From Sphingomonas sinipercae (lineage in GTDB: Bacteria; Pseudomonadota; Alphaproteobacteria; Sphingomonadales; Sphingomonadaceae): a stretch of 64,000 nucleotides of DNA. How positions within the stretch are numbered: the first letter of the stretch is position 1; each line of letters starts with the position of its first letter. This document shows, piece by piece, positions 54,788 to 63,617 of this stretch. A program made the translations under genes and the position numbers. Location of the stretch: NCBI RefSeq assembly GCF_011302055.1, contig NZ_CP049871.1:330501-394500 (forward strand), read 5' to 3'. Below the pieces are notes generated by a model. That model saw only the letters and a list, made by a program, of their open reading frames with translations. It searched no databases and was not told where the DNA came from.

Positions 54788-57157
54788 ATGGCCGACACTG
54801 ACACCCTCGACCGGACCAAGGGCCGCCGCGTCCAGGTTGCGAACCTGCCGCCGGGCGACAGCGGCCGCGGCATCGCCCGCCTGCCCGAAAAGCTGATGAC
54901 CGAGCTAGGCCTGGCCGAAGGGGACACGATCGAGATCGTCGGCCAGCGTTCGACCGCCGCCCGCGCGATCCGCCCGTATGGCGAGGACGAGGGGCTGGAG
55001 ATCGTTCGCCTCGACGGCCTGCAGCGCGCCAATGCCGGCATCGGTTCGGGCGACTTCGTCGAAATCCGAAAAGTGAAGTCGAAGGCGGCGACTCGGGTCG
55101 TGTTCGCCCCGGCCCAGGACAACGTCCGGCTGCAAGGCTCGTCGGAAGCGCTTCAGCGCACCTTCGCCGGGCGGCCGCTGTGCGAAGGTGACGTCGTCGC
55201 CACCGCCGGTCACCAGCGGGTCAACGCCGACATGCCCGACGCGGTTCGGCAGCTGCTCAACGCGCCCGCCTTCGCCATGCAGGAAGTGCGGATGGTGGTG
55301 GTGACTGCGACGCCGAAGGGCGTGGTCCACATCGACGAGTCGACGAAGGTCGAGCTGCTGCCCGAATATCTTGGTGGCAAGCCCGGCGAGCGCCGCGCCG
55401 ACGTCACCTACGACGACCTTGGCGGCATGCGCGATACCATCGATTCGCTGCGCGAAATGGTGGAACTTCCGCTGCGCCACCCCGAACTGTTCCAGCGGCT
55501 TGGCATCGACCCGCCCAAGGGCGTGCTGCTGCACGGGCCGCCCGGCACCGGCAAGACCCGGCTAGCGCGGGCGGTCGCGAATGAAAGCAGCGCCCAATTC
55601 TTCCACATCGCGGGCCCGGAAATCATGGGCTCCGCTTATGGCGAGAGCGAGCGCAAGCTGCGCGAACTGTTCGAGCAGGCGGCCGCCGCGGCCCCGTCGA
55701 TCGTTTTCATCGACGAAATCGATTCGATCGCGCCCAAGCGCGGGCAGGTGCAAGGCGAGGCGGAGAAGCGCCTGGTCGCTCAGCTGTTGAGCCTGATGGA
55801 CGGGATCGAGCCGCGCCAGAATCTGGTCGTGATCGCCGCCACCAATCGTCCCGAAGCCATCGACGAGGCGCTTCGCCGCCCCGGCCGCTTCGACCGCGAG
55901 ATCGTCGTCGGAGTCCCCGACGAACAGGGGCGGCGCGAAATCCTGCAAATCCATACGCGCGGCATGCCGCTGGCGGCGGACGTCGATATCGGCGCGCTGG
56001 CCAAGCGCACCTACGGCTTCGTCGGCGCCGACCTTGCGGCGTTGATGCGCGAAGCTGCGATGGAAGCGGTCCGGCGGATCATGCCGCGGATCAACCCGCA
56101 GGAAGACACGATCCCGACCGAGGTTCTCGACGCGCTGTCGGTCGAGCAGCGCGACATCGAAAACGCCATCAAGCGCGTGCAGCCGTCGGCGATGCGTGAA
56201 GTGATGGTCGAAGCGCCGTCGATCGGCTGGGACGATATCGGCGGGCTCGACAACGCGCAGGAGAAATTGCGCGAAGGGATCGAGCTTCCGCTCAAGCACC
56301 CCGAGGCGTTCAAGCGGATCGGGATCCGGCCGGCGAAGGGCTTCCTGCTGTACGGCCCACCGGGCACCGGCAAGACCTTGCTTGCGAAGGCGGCGGCGCG
56401 GGAGAGCAATGCCAACTTTATCGCCACCAAATCGTCCGATCTGCTGTCCAAATGGTATGGCGAAAGCGAACAGCAGATCGCGCGCCTCTTCGCCCGCGCC
56501 CGGCAGGTCGCGCCGACGGTCATCTTCATCGACGAGATCGACAGCCTGGTGCCGGCGCGCGGCGGCGGGCTTGGCGAGCCGCAAGTGACCGAGCGGGTGG
56601 TCAACACCATCCTTGCCGAGATGGACGGGCTGGAGGAACTCAACAGCGTCGTCGTGATCGGTGCGACCAACCGGCCCGGGCTGATCGACCCGGCGCTGCT
56701 TCGGCCCGGACGCTTCGACGAGCTGATCTACGTCGGCCCGCCCGACACCGCCGGGCGCCGTCGGATCCTGGCCATCCATGCCAAGGCGATGCCGCTGGCC
56801 GACGACGTCGACCTGGAGGACTTCGCGCGGCGCACGGACCGGTTCACCGGAGCGGACCTTGAGGATTTGGTGCGCCGGGCTGGCTTGTCGGCGCTCCGCC
56901 GCGGGCTCGATTCCGGGACCGTCACCAAGGCCGATTTCGAGGCCGCGCTCGCCGATACGCGGGCATCGGTCACCGAACAGATGCTGCGCGAATATGAAAG
57001 CATCCAGCAGACGCTCAAAAGCGATGCGGTGCGACCGATGGGCGGCATCGGCTTCGTCCTGCCAGGGATGCTCCGCTCGCGCGCGGGCGGCAAGGACGCG
57101 TCAGCTCCGGCCGAGCCGGCGGCTGCCCCAAGCCAGGACGACAAGGATCAGGGCTGA
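54788..57157 (+). CDS. CDC48/p97-family double AAA ATPase (VAT-like)
   Basis: A 789-residue unfoldase of the archaeal VAT/eukaryotic p97 layout. A CDC48 N-domain (double-psi barrel and following module, about 1-190) precedes D1 and D2. D1: Walker A GPPGTGKTRLA, Walker B IVFIDEIDSI, pore segment SAYGESE; D2: Walker A GPPGTGKTLLA, Walker B VIFIDEIDSL, pore KWYGESE. Both have PGRFD arginine-finger motifs. The end, DASAPAEPAAAPSQDDKDQG, has no HbYX tail. I start at ATG 54788 with GGGAGG upstream. No proteasome or ubiquitin-like gene is near. The C-terminal 57 bases overlap the MFS gene. Confidence 0.94.
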   Translation: MADTDTLDRTKGRRVQVANLPPGDSGRGIARLPEKLMTELGLAEGDTIEIVGQRSTAARAIRPYGEDEGLEIVRLDGLQRANAGIGSGDFVEIRKVKSKAATRVVFAPAQDNVRLQGSSEALQRTFAGRPLCEGDVVATAGHQRVNADMPDAVRQLLNAPAFAMQEVRMVVVTATPKGVVHIDESTKVELLPEYLGGKPGERRADVTYDDLGGMRDTIDSLREMVELPLRHPELFQRLGIDPPKGVLLHGPPGTGKTRLARAVANESSAQFFHIAGPEIMGSAYGESERKLRELFEQAAAAAPSIVFIDEIDSIAPKRGQVQGEAEKRLVAQLLSLMDGIEPRQNLVVIAATNRPEAIDEALRRPGRFDREIVVGVPDEQGRREILQIHTRGMPLAADVDIGALAKRTYGFVGADLAALMREAAMEAVRRIMPRINPQEDTIPTEVLDALSVEQRDIENAIKRVQPSAMREVMVEAPSIGWDDIGGLDNAQEKLREGIELPLKHPEAFKRIGIRPAKGFLLYGPPGTGKTLLAKAAARESNANFIATKSSDLLSKWYGESEQQIARLFARARQVAPTVIFIDEIDSLVPARGGGLGEPQVTERVVNTILAEMDGLEELNSVVVIGATNRPGLIDPALLRPGRFDELIYVGPPDTAGRRRILAIHAKAMPLADDVDLEDFARRTDRFTGADLEDLVRRAGLSALRRGLDSGTVTKADFEAALADTRASVTEQMLREYESIQQTLKSDAVRPMGGIGFVLPGMLRSRAGGKDASAPAEPAAAPSQDDKDQG

Positions 57158-58402
57158 CACTTCGAACGGCAGGTTCGGGTTGATCCCGTAAAGGGCCATT
57201 CCGAGCGCGGGCGCGGCGATGAAGCTGATCCCGTTGGCCGAGGTAATGACCCCGGCGACGCTCCCCTGCTCGGCCAGCGGCACCGCCAGCGACGCGCCGC
57301 CGGTGAAGCCGGGGCGGGTCATGCCGAAGCCGAACGAGGCGACCGCGAAGCCGACGGTGATCCCGTAAAGCTCGTTCGCAAGCGTGATCCCGCCAAGCCC
57401 GGCGGCGGCCACCAGCGAACCCCAGATCATCAGCCCGCGCGGCCCCGCGCCGAGCCGCGGGATGACGCCCCACTGCGCCGCCAGGGTCGCGCAGGCACCG
57501 GCCATCATGACGATGGCGATGGACGATTCGGCGCCGTTGGGGCTGAGGGCCAGCCGGTCGATGACGAAGAAGCCGAGGCAGGTGAGGGTCGCCGCCTGCG
57601 CGTGGCCGGCGGCGATCCCGGCAGCGATCCAGCCGCGGATGCGCGGATCGTTCCACTTCAGGCGGGCGAGGCGGCGTCCCGAGGTGGCGGCAATGACGCT
57701 GGCGCCGGTGGCGGTGGACGCTTGCGAGGGATAGCTCATCGCCGCGCCGCGCCCGAGCCGGCGCTCGCCCTTGTCGTTGGGCAGCCACAGCAGCACCGCG
57801 ACGAAGACGACCGCGCCGATGGCGGCGAAGGCGAACAGCGGGCCGGACAGGCCGAACGGTTCGAACACGAACAGCGGCGCGCTGGCCGGGCCGATGATGG
57901 TGCCAAGGCCGAACGACGACGACAGCGCGGAAAGGGCGGCGACTCGCCCGCTGCGCCGAGTCTTCGACGCCAGATAGGCCTGCGTTGCCGACGGAGTCGC
58001 GCAGCCGAACGTGCCGTAAATGGCGCGGAACAGCGCGAACACCGCGAAGGTCGCCGCCCCGCCAAGCAACCCGCGAAGCCCGATATCGAGGATGACCCCG
58101 CACAGCAGCGTCGAGACGATGAACCCCGACACCCCGACCAGGGTGAGCGCCTTGCGGCCGTGGCGGTCGCTCTTTTCGGCCCAGTAAGGCGCCAGCAGCA
58201 CCCACAGGATCGCCGACCAGGTGTAAGCGATGGCCACCCAGAAATCGGCGATGCCGATTTCCCGCCCGATTGCCGGCATCACCGACTGGAGCGCGGTATT
58301 GCCGGCGGCGGCGACCAGCATCGCCGCATAGAGCAGGAAGAAATGGGGCTTGCTCAGCGCTGTCGCGCCGACGGCCTTGCGTTCACCGATGGCTGCCACC
58401 AC
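57101..58402 (-). CDS. MFS transporter
   Basis: A 433-residue permease with twelve predicted spans. FFLLYAAMLVAAAGNTALQSVMP opens it; the signature loop APYWAEKSDRHGRKALTLVG (D-x-x-x-R/K-R/K between spans 2 and 3), FGCATPSATQAYLASKT and the second-half GFGMTRPGFTGGASLAVP are visible. The substrate cannot be predicted; drug-efflux and sugar-exporter groups share this layout. It overlaps the CDC48 gene by 57 bases and is divergent from the PmtA-like gene. Confidence 0.92.
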   Translation of the reverse strand: MVAAIGERKAVGATALSKPHFFLLYAAMLVAAAGNTALQSVMPAIGREIGIADFWVAIAYTWSAILWVLLAPYWAEKSDRHGRKALTLVGVSGFIVSTLLCGVILDIGLRGLLGGAATFAVFALFRAIYGTFGCATPSATQAYLASKTRRSGRVAALSALSSSFGLGTIIGPASAPLFVFEPFGLSGPLFAFAAIGAVVFVAVLLWLPNDKGERRLGRGAAMSYPSQASTATGASVIAATSGRRLARLKWNDPRIRGWIAAGIAAGHAQAATLTCLGFFVIDRLALSPNGAESSIAIVMMAGACATLAAQWGVIPRLGAGPRGLMIWGSLVAAAGLGGITLANELYGITVGFAVASFGFGMTRPGFTGGASLAVPLAEQGSVAGVITSANGISFIAAPALGMALYGINPNLPFEVSALILVVLAWGSRRLGRS

Positions 58403-58512
58403 TTCGCCTTAGCGACGCCTCGCTTGAAGCGGAACCGCGTCGAGACGAGGAACCTTGCCAAGCCGCGGCGCATTTGCCAACGCAGCCCGCCGAAGCCTCC
58501 ACGGAGCCCAAA

Positions 58513-59142
58513 TTGCCAACCACCGCGAGAACTCTCAAAGGATCGCGCCGCCTTGCCAAGCGCTCGGCGCGCCGGGCGCCGAATCCGCGGTGGCAGTTCC
58601 TGCGCGGCTTCCTGAAGCATCCGGTGATGGTCGGTTCGATCATCCCGTCGAGCCGGATCCTGATCGACAAGATGCTCGGGCCGGTGTCTTGGAAAAGCAC
58701 CAAGCTGTTCGTCGAATATGGGCCGGGGGTGGGCACCTTCACGCGCCCGATCCTGGACAATCTGCCGGCGGATGCGACCCTGATCGCGATCGACACCAAT
58801 CCGGAATTCATCCGCTTCCTGCGCCAGTCGATCCCCGACGATCGCCTGATCGCGGTCACCGGCTCGGCCGCCGATGTCGAACAGATTGTCCGCGACCACG
58901 GCTTCGACCATGCCGATTACGTGCTCTCCGGCCTGCCCTTCTCGACGCTTCCGCCAGGCGTCGGCGATGCGATCGGGGAAGCGACGGCCAGGGTCATCCG
59001 CCCGGGCGGCGCGTTCCTGGTTTATCAATTCAGCGCCAAGGTGCTCGATTTCATCACCCCCTGGTTTGATCGCGTCGACAAGGGGTTTGAATGGATCAAC
59101 GTCCCGCCGGCCAAGCTGTACTGGGCTTGGCGCGAGCTCTGA
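58513..59142 (+). CDS. Class I SAM methyltransferase, PmtA-like
   Basis: A 209-residue protein: a basic N-terminal segment (TARTLKGSRRLAKRSARRAP), then WQFLRGFLKHPVMVGSIIPS and the SAM loop LFVEYGPGVGTFTRPIL. VLSGLPFSTLPPGV and RVIRPGGAFLVYQFS follow. This is the pattern of alphaproteobacterial phospholipid N-methyltransferases (PmtA), which methylate phosphatidylethanolamine, though rRNA-methyltransferase relatives share the SAM motif. The only plausible start is TTG at 58513, eight bases after GGAG; no in-frame ATG or GTG precedes the conserved region. It is followed 3 bases later by the convergent cardiolipin synthase. Confidence 0.75.
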   Translation: MPTTARTLKGSRRLAKRSARRAPNPRWQFLRGFLKHPVMVGSIIPSSRILIDKMLGPVSWKSTKLFVEYGPGVGTFTRPILDNLPADATLIAIDTNPEFIRFLRQSIPDDRLIAVTGSAADVEQIVRDHGFDHADYVLSGLPFSTLPPGVGDAIGEATARVIRPGGAFLVYQFSAKVLDFITPWFDRVDKGFEWINVPPAKLYWAWREL

Positions 59143-59145
59143 TTT

Positions 59146-60312
59146 TCAATCGACCCGGAAGTTCAGCCGCCGGGTGACGGTGTAGTCCATCGACGTCACC
59201 AGCCAGTGTGAAACCGTCCACTTGATCCGGCGCCAGAGCGTCGAGCGTTCGCGGTGGAGCTGGGGCGTAATCTGCTGGCTGTCGGCTTTCTCCCGCTCAA
59301 AATAGCCGCGCATCTGCTTGGCGAAGCCCGCGTCCTCGATCCGCAGCATGATTTCCAGGTTGATGTAGAAACTGCGGAAATCGAAGTTGGCCGAGCCAAG
59401 ATGGACGACGTCGTCGACGACGATCAGCTTGGTGTGGAGACGCGCCGGCAAATATTCGTACATTTCGACGCCGCGCCGGAGCAGCCGCCGATAGGTCGAG
59501 CGCGCCGCCGCGATCGTTGCGCGGTTGTCCGACTTGGACGCAGTGATGACCCGCACCTGGCCGCGCTGCATCACTCTGCGCATCCGCCGAAGCATCGATC
59601 CCGACGGCGAAAAGTAAGCCGCGATCACATCCAGCCGGCACGCTTCGTTGACGTCGGACACGATGGCGTAGACCCACGGGTTGCGCCGGCTCAGCGGGGA
59701 GGTGAACTTCCACTGCAGGGCGCCTTCGGCCTGGCTGTGATCGCATACCAGGCGGCGCAATTGCTTGACCTTCGACCCCTTGGTGATCGTCCAGTGGTAA
59801 AGGTCGTCGAAATATGCAGCCGCCGGCGGCACCGCCTCCCCCTCCAGCAGCAACCACAGGTCGCGCCAGCAGGTTTCGCCCTCGTCGCTCAAATAGCTTT
59901 CGTGCAGGTTCGCCCCGCCGATCAGCGCCAGCTGGTCGTCGAACACGGCCAGCTTCTGATGATTGCGCATCAGGTAGCGGCGGCCGTAGCGCGGATGGAA
60001 GATGCAATGGTCGCCGCCGGCTTGCTCCAGCCCGCTGAAGAAGTCCGGCGCGATGTCCCCCGACCCGAAGCCGTCGAGCAACACGCGGACTTCGACTCCG
60101 CGGCCGGCGGCTTCGACCAGCGCGTCGCGGATCCGGGTCCCGGCTTCGTCGCTGTTGAACATGTAGAAGAGCAAGCGGATGCTTCGCTTGCTTTGCCCAA
60201 TCAGCCGAAGGATCGTGTCCAGCCGCTCCACACCGCTTTCCAGCAGGGTCAGCTGCGTGCCCGCCACCTTCGCCTGGATCGCATGCCGCTGCTTTGGACG
60301 GGGGCCGTTCAT
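59146..60312 (-). CDS. Phospholipase D-family cardiolipin synthase-like protein
   Basis: A 388-residue protein with two HKD motifs: NHQKLAVFDDQLALIGGANL (first) and LHTKLIVVDDVVHLGSANFD (second), each with the HxKxxxxD core and the GSxN/GGxN tail. The N-terminal part lacks the membrane spans of ClsA, so it resembles the ClsB/ClsC-type enzymes. It probably condenses phospholipids to cardiolipin in the inner membrane; other transphosphatidylations are possible. The PmtA-like gene next to it also acts on phospholipids. Confidence 0.87.
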   Translation of the reverse strand: MNGPRPKQRHAIQAKVAGTQLTLLESGVERLDTILRLIGQSKRSIRLLFYMFNSDEAGTRIRDALVEAAGRGVEVRVLLDGFGSGDIAPDFFSGLEQAGGDHCIFHPRYGRRYLMRNHQKLAVFDDQLALIGGANLHESYLSDEGETCWRDLWLLLEGEAVPPAAAYFDDLYHWTITKGSKVKQLRRLVCDHSQAEGALQWKFTSPLSRRNPWVYAIVSDVNEACRLDVIAAYFSPSGSMLRRMRRVMQRGQVRVITASKSDNRATIAAARSTYRRLLRRGVEMYEYLPARLHTKLIVVDDVVHLGSANFDFRSFYINLEIMLRIEDAGFAKQMRGYFEREKADSQQITPQLHRERSTLWRRIKWTVSHWLVTSMDYTVTRRLNFRVD

Positions 60313-60370
60313 CTGCCGCCACTGTTAGGGTCGCGGTAGCCGCGTGCAAGCGCGTTCGGCGGCGATTTCG

Positions 60371-60399
60371 TTGACTTTGCGGGCCTTCGACCCTAAATC
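60371..60399 (+). promoter_or_regulatory. Sigma-70-like promoter of rpoZ
   Basis: TTGACT (60371-60376) and TAAATC (60394-60399) with a 17-base spacer, 47 bases before the rpoZ ATG. The -10 is identical to that of the suf operon. Confidence 0.7.
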
Positions 60400-60446
60400 G
60401 CACGCCTTCCCGGCATTGCCCGACTTCTTATTTTGCGAGACCAACG

Positions 60447-60788
60447 ATGGCGCGCGTTACAGTCGAAGATTGCGTCGACAAGATCCCCAACCGCTTCGAC
60501 CTGGTGTTGATGGCCGCCCAGCGCGCCCGGCAGATCTCCGGCGGCGCCGATCTTACGATCGACCGCGACCGCGATAAAAATCCGGTCGTTGCGCTGCGCG
60601 AAATCGCCGAAGTCACGCTCAAGCCGCGCGACCTGGAAGAAGCGATCGTCACCAACCTGCAAAAGGTGCGGATCGACGAGGAAGACGAGACGGATGAGCT
60701 GGCTTCGCTCAGCGATTCGGCCGAAGCGCTGCGCCTGACCGCCGCCGCCCCGCCGCGCCCGAGCCCGAGCGGCAACGAATACGAGTGA
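60447..60788 (+). CDS. rpoZ: RNA polymerase omega subunit
   Basis: A 113-residue subunit that aids RNA-polymerase assembly: [54 protein letters not shown] and [16 protein letters not shown]. The acidic C-terminal tail ([19 protein letters not shown]) is longer than in E. coli, as in other alphaproteobacteria. A GC-rich hairpin without a U tract (60797-60815) follows the stop. In many sphingomonads rpoZ is next to rsh; here an HxlR gene lies between. Confidence 0.95.
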   Translation: MARVTVEDCVDKIPNRFDLVLMAAQRARQISGGADLTIDRDRDKNPVVALREIAEVTLKPRDLEEAIVTNLQKVRIDEEDETDELASLSDSAEALRLTAAAPPRPSPSGNEYE

Positions 60789-60842
60789 CGAGCCCAGGCT
60801 GTCCGCCGGACGGCCGAGCTCTTCACTGTCGAAAGCCGCGGC

Positions 60843-61403
60843 CTAGGCCGCGCGGTCGCGCTTCAGGAATTCTTCGCGGCTGATCCACATCAGGTCGCCG
60901 CGCGCCAATTGCCGGCCATCCTGTGCCTGCACGCAGATCGGCCGAATCGGCTGGCCACTGACATTGTCGGCAAGGACCACGGACGCTTCGCCGCCGCAGG
61001 CCCATCGCTCGCCCCACTGCCGCATCGCCAGCACGGCCGGCAGCAGGTCCTCGCCCTTTTCCGTCAACGCATAGATGACCTTGCGCTTGTCGGACGGGTC
61101 GGGCGTGCGTTCCATGATTCCGCCCGCGACCAGCTTGCCCAGGCGGTCCGAAAGGATGTTGCGCGCGATCCCCAGGCCGGCCTGGAACTGTTCGAAATGC
61201 TCGAGCCCGTTGAAGGCGCCGCGAAGGATGAGGAAGGCCCATTTCTCGCCGATGAGCTCCACCGCCATCGGGATCGGGCAGCTCAGCGCCGCCTCGCGGA
61301 ATGCCGCAATATCCGTGCCAGCGCTGGATGCAGCCACCGTCCTCGTCTCCCTCTCGCTCACCAGCAAAGCACAGAAGCCTGGCGATGAACAGTTTTTCGA
61401 CAT
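60843..61403 (-). CDS. HxlR family winged-helix transcriptional regulator
   Basis: A 186-residue regulator: AALSCPIPMAVELIGEKWAF, with the conserved Cys of the HxlR/YodB group, ILRGAFNGLEHFEQFQAGLG, IARNILSDRLGKLVAGGIME and KRKVIYALTEKGEDLLPAV for the winged helix. The Cys just before the first helix is the redox or electrophile sensor in some members. Targets are not known; no adjacent oxidoreductase is on the same strand. I use the ATG at 61403; the MRQPRY start at 61421 is also possible. Confidence 0.9.
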   Translation of the reverse strand: MSKNCSSPGFCALLVSERETRTVAASSAGTDIAAFREAALSCPIPMAVELIGEKWAFLILRGAFNGLEHFEQFQAGLGIARNILSDRLGKLVAGGIMERTPDPSDKRKVIYALTEKGEDLLPAVLAMRQWGERWACGGEASVVLADNVSGQPIRPICVQAQDGRQLARGDLMWISREEFLKRDRAA

Positions 61404-61523
61404 GTAACGCGGCTGTCTCATCCAGAAGTTAATCGCCGCTGGCGAAGGGGGCCGCGCACTCCACTCCCCGCGCGGTTCCTTTCACCCTTGCGCATGGAGG
61501 GGGCTGGGCTCCATCTAAGGACC

Positions 61524-63617
61524 GTGCTGCGCCAATATGAATTGATCGAGAAGGTCCGGGCCTACGATCCCGATGCTGACGAAGGACTGATCAACCGCGC
61601 CTACGTTTTCTCGATGCAGGCGCATGGCAGCCAGAAACGAGCGTCGGGCGACCCGTATTTCAGCCACCCGATCGAAGTCGCCGGGATCCTCACCGACCTG
61701 AAGATGGACGACCAGACGATCGCCACGGCGATCCTCCACGACACCATCGAGGATACGCTGGCGACCCCGGAACAGATCCAGAAGCTGTTCGGGAAGAACG
61801 TGGCCCGGCTGGTCGACGGGGTCACCAAGCTGAGCAAGATCGAAGCCCAGTCGGAGAACGAGCGCGCAGCCGAGAATTTGCGCAAGTTCCTGCTCGCGCT
61901 GAGCGACGACATCCGCGTGCTGCTGGTCAAGCTTGCCGACCGGCTGCACAACATGCGCACGCTGTATCATGTGCCGGCGGAGGAGAAGCGCCGTCGGATC
62001 GCGCGCGAGACGATGGAGATTTACGCGCCGCTGGCCGAGCGGATCGGCATGTACGAAATGATGACCGAGATGCAGACGCTCGCGTTCCAGCAGCTGGAAC
62101 CCGATGCCTATGCCTCCATCATCCGGCGCCTGAAGCAATTGCACGACCAGGGCGGCGACCTGGTCAACCGCATCGGCCTTGGACTGCAGCTCCACCTTGC
62201 CGACAACGGCCTGGAAGCGGACGTCACCGGCCGCGAGAAGCATCCCTATTCGATCTGGAAGAAGATGGCCGAGCGGCACATCAGCTTCGAGCAATTGTCG
62301 GACGTGATGGCGTTCCGAGTGATCGTCGAGGACGGCCCCACCGAATGTTATCGCGCGCTGGGGCTGATCCACCAGCGCTGGCCGATGGTGCCGGGTCGCT
62401 TCAAGGATTACGTCTCGACCCCGAAGCGCAACGGCTACCAGAGCCTGCACACCTCGGTGATCCACGATTCCAAGATGCGGATCGAAATCCAGATCCGGAC
62501 CCGGGCGATGCACGAGCAGGCGGAGCGCGGGCTCGCCGCCCACTGGGCCTATAAGGAAGGCAAGCCGAAGGCCGACCTGAAAGTGCCGTGGATCGACGAG
62601 CTGGTCGAAATCCTGGAACATGCGGCAAGCCCCGAAGAGCTGCTCGAGCACACCCGGATGGCGATGTACCAGGACCGGATCTTCGCCTTCACCCCGAAGG
62701 GCGAGCTGATCCAGTTGCCCAAGGGCGCGACGCCGGTCGACTTCGCTTATGCAGTGCACACCGACCTTGGCGACCGCACGGTGGGCGCGAAGGTCAACGG
62801 GCGCGTCGTGCCGTTGCGCACCATTTTGGAGAACGGCGACCAGGTCGAAATCCTGGCGTCGGAGGCGCAGCATCCGCAGCCGTCCTGGCTGCGCTTCGTC
62901 GCGACGGGCAAGGCGCGGGCTGGCGTGCGCCGCTTCGTTCGCCACAAGGAGCGCGACGAGACCGTCGAGCTTGGGCGCAAGATCTACGACGAGATCGTGC
63001 AGCGGCTTCCGGCGGAGCTTGGCCCCGATGCGCTCAAGCGCGCGCTCAAGAAGCTGAAGATGGAAGATGCCGAAGCGCTGATGATTGCGGTCGCGCGCAA
63101 GCGGGTCAGCGATGACGAAGTGATGGAAGCGCTGATGCCTGGCTCAGCCGGCGGCGACGTCGCCCAGCGCCCGCTGCCGCAACAGACGGCGATATCGATC
63201 AAGGGCCTTACCGCCGGCGTCGCTTATCACCTCGCCAGTTGTTGCCACCCGATCCCGGGCGATCGCATCGTCGGCCTTCGCCGGGAGGATGAGGAGATCG
63301 AGGTCCACGTCATCGGCTGCGACACGCTTGCCAGCGGGATCGATGCCGATTGGCTCGACCTTGCGTGGGGCGAAGGTTCGGACGGCGGCGCGGCGCGGAT
63401 CTGCGTGATCCTGCAGGACGTGCCGGGTGCGCTGGGCATCATGTCGGGTATCCTGGGCGGCAAGCACGCCAACATCGTCAACCTGCGCCTGGTCCACCGC
63501 GACGGCAGCTTCCAGACCTTTCACATCGACATCGAAGTGCACGACCTGGCGCACCTGCACACGATCATCGCCGCCTTGCGCGACGCCGACCCGATCAGCT
63601 CGGTCGAGCGGATTTAG
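61524..63617 (+). CDS. rsh: Bifunctional (p)ppGpp synthetase/hydrolase Rsh
   Basis: A 697-residue stringent-response enzyme of the RelA/SpoT type. The hydrolase HD site is in YFSHPIEVAGIL and AILHDTIEDT (residues about 35-170), and LVDGVTKLSKIEAQ, DRLHNMRTL support it. The synthetase domain (about 225-340) has HPYSIWKKM, FKDYVSTPKRNGYQSLHTSV and RTRAMHEQAERGLAAHWAYK. TGS follows at FAFTPKGELIQLPKGATPVD, and an ACT domain ends the protein (RICVILQDVPGALGIMSGI). I chose GTG 61524, which gives the family start LRQYELIEKVRAYDP; ATGs at 61488 and 61494 would add 10 to 12 residues. Confidence 0.95.
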   Translation: MLRQYELIEKVRAYDPDADEGLINRAYVFSMQAHGSQKRASGDPYFSHPIEVAGILTDLKMDDQTIATAILHDTIEDTLATPEQIQKLFGKNVARLVDGVTKLSKIEAQSENERAAENLRKFLLALSDDIRVLLVKLADRLHNMRTLYHVPAEEKRRRIARETMEIYAPLAERIGMYEMMTEMQTLAFQQLEPDAYASIIRRLKQLHDQGGDLVNRIGLGLQLHLADNGLEADVTGREKHPYSIWKKMAERHISFEQLSDVMAFRVIVEDGPTECYRALGLIHQRWPMVPGRFKDYVSTPKRNGYQSLHTSVIHDSKMRIEIQIRTRAMHEQAERGLAAHWAYKEGKPKADLKVPWIDELVEILEHAASPEELLEHTRMAMYQDRIFAFTPKGELIQLPKGATPVDFAYAVHTDLGDRTVGAKVNGRVVPLRTILENGDQVEILASEAQHPQPSWLRFVATGKARAGVRRFVRHKERDETVELGRKIYDEIVQRLPAELGPDALKRALKKLKMEDAEALMIAVARKRVSDDEVMEALMPGSAGGDVAQRPLPQQTAISIKGLTAGVAYHLASCCHPIPGDRIVGLRREDEEIEVHVIGCDTLASGIDADWLDLAWGEGSDGGAARICVILQDVPGALGIMSGILGGKHANIVNLRLVHRDGSFQTFHIDIEVHDLAHLHTIIAALRDADPISSVERI

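Noticed and set aside
60797..60815. Terminator after rpoZ: GGCTGTCC, GCC, GGACGGCC hairpin
   Set aside because: The stem is good but no T run follows on either strand, so I only mention it with rpoZ.
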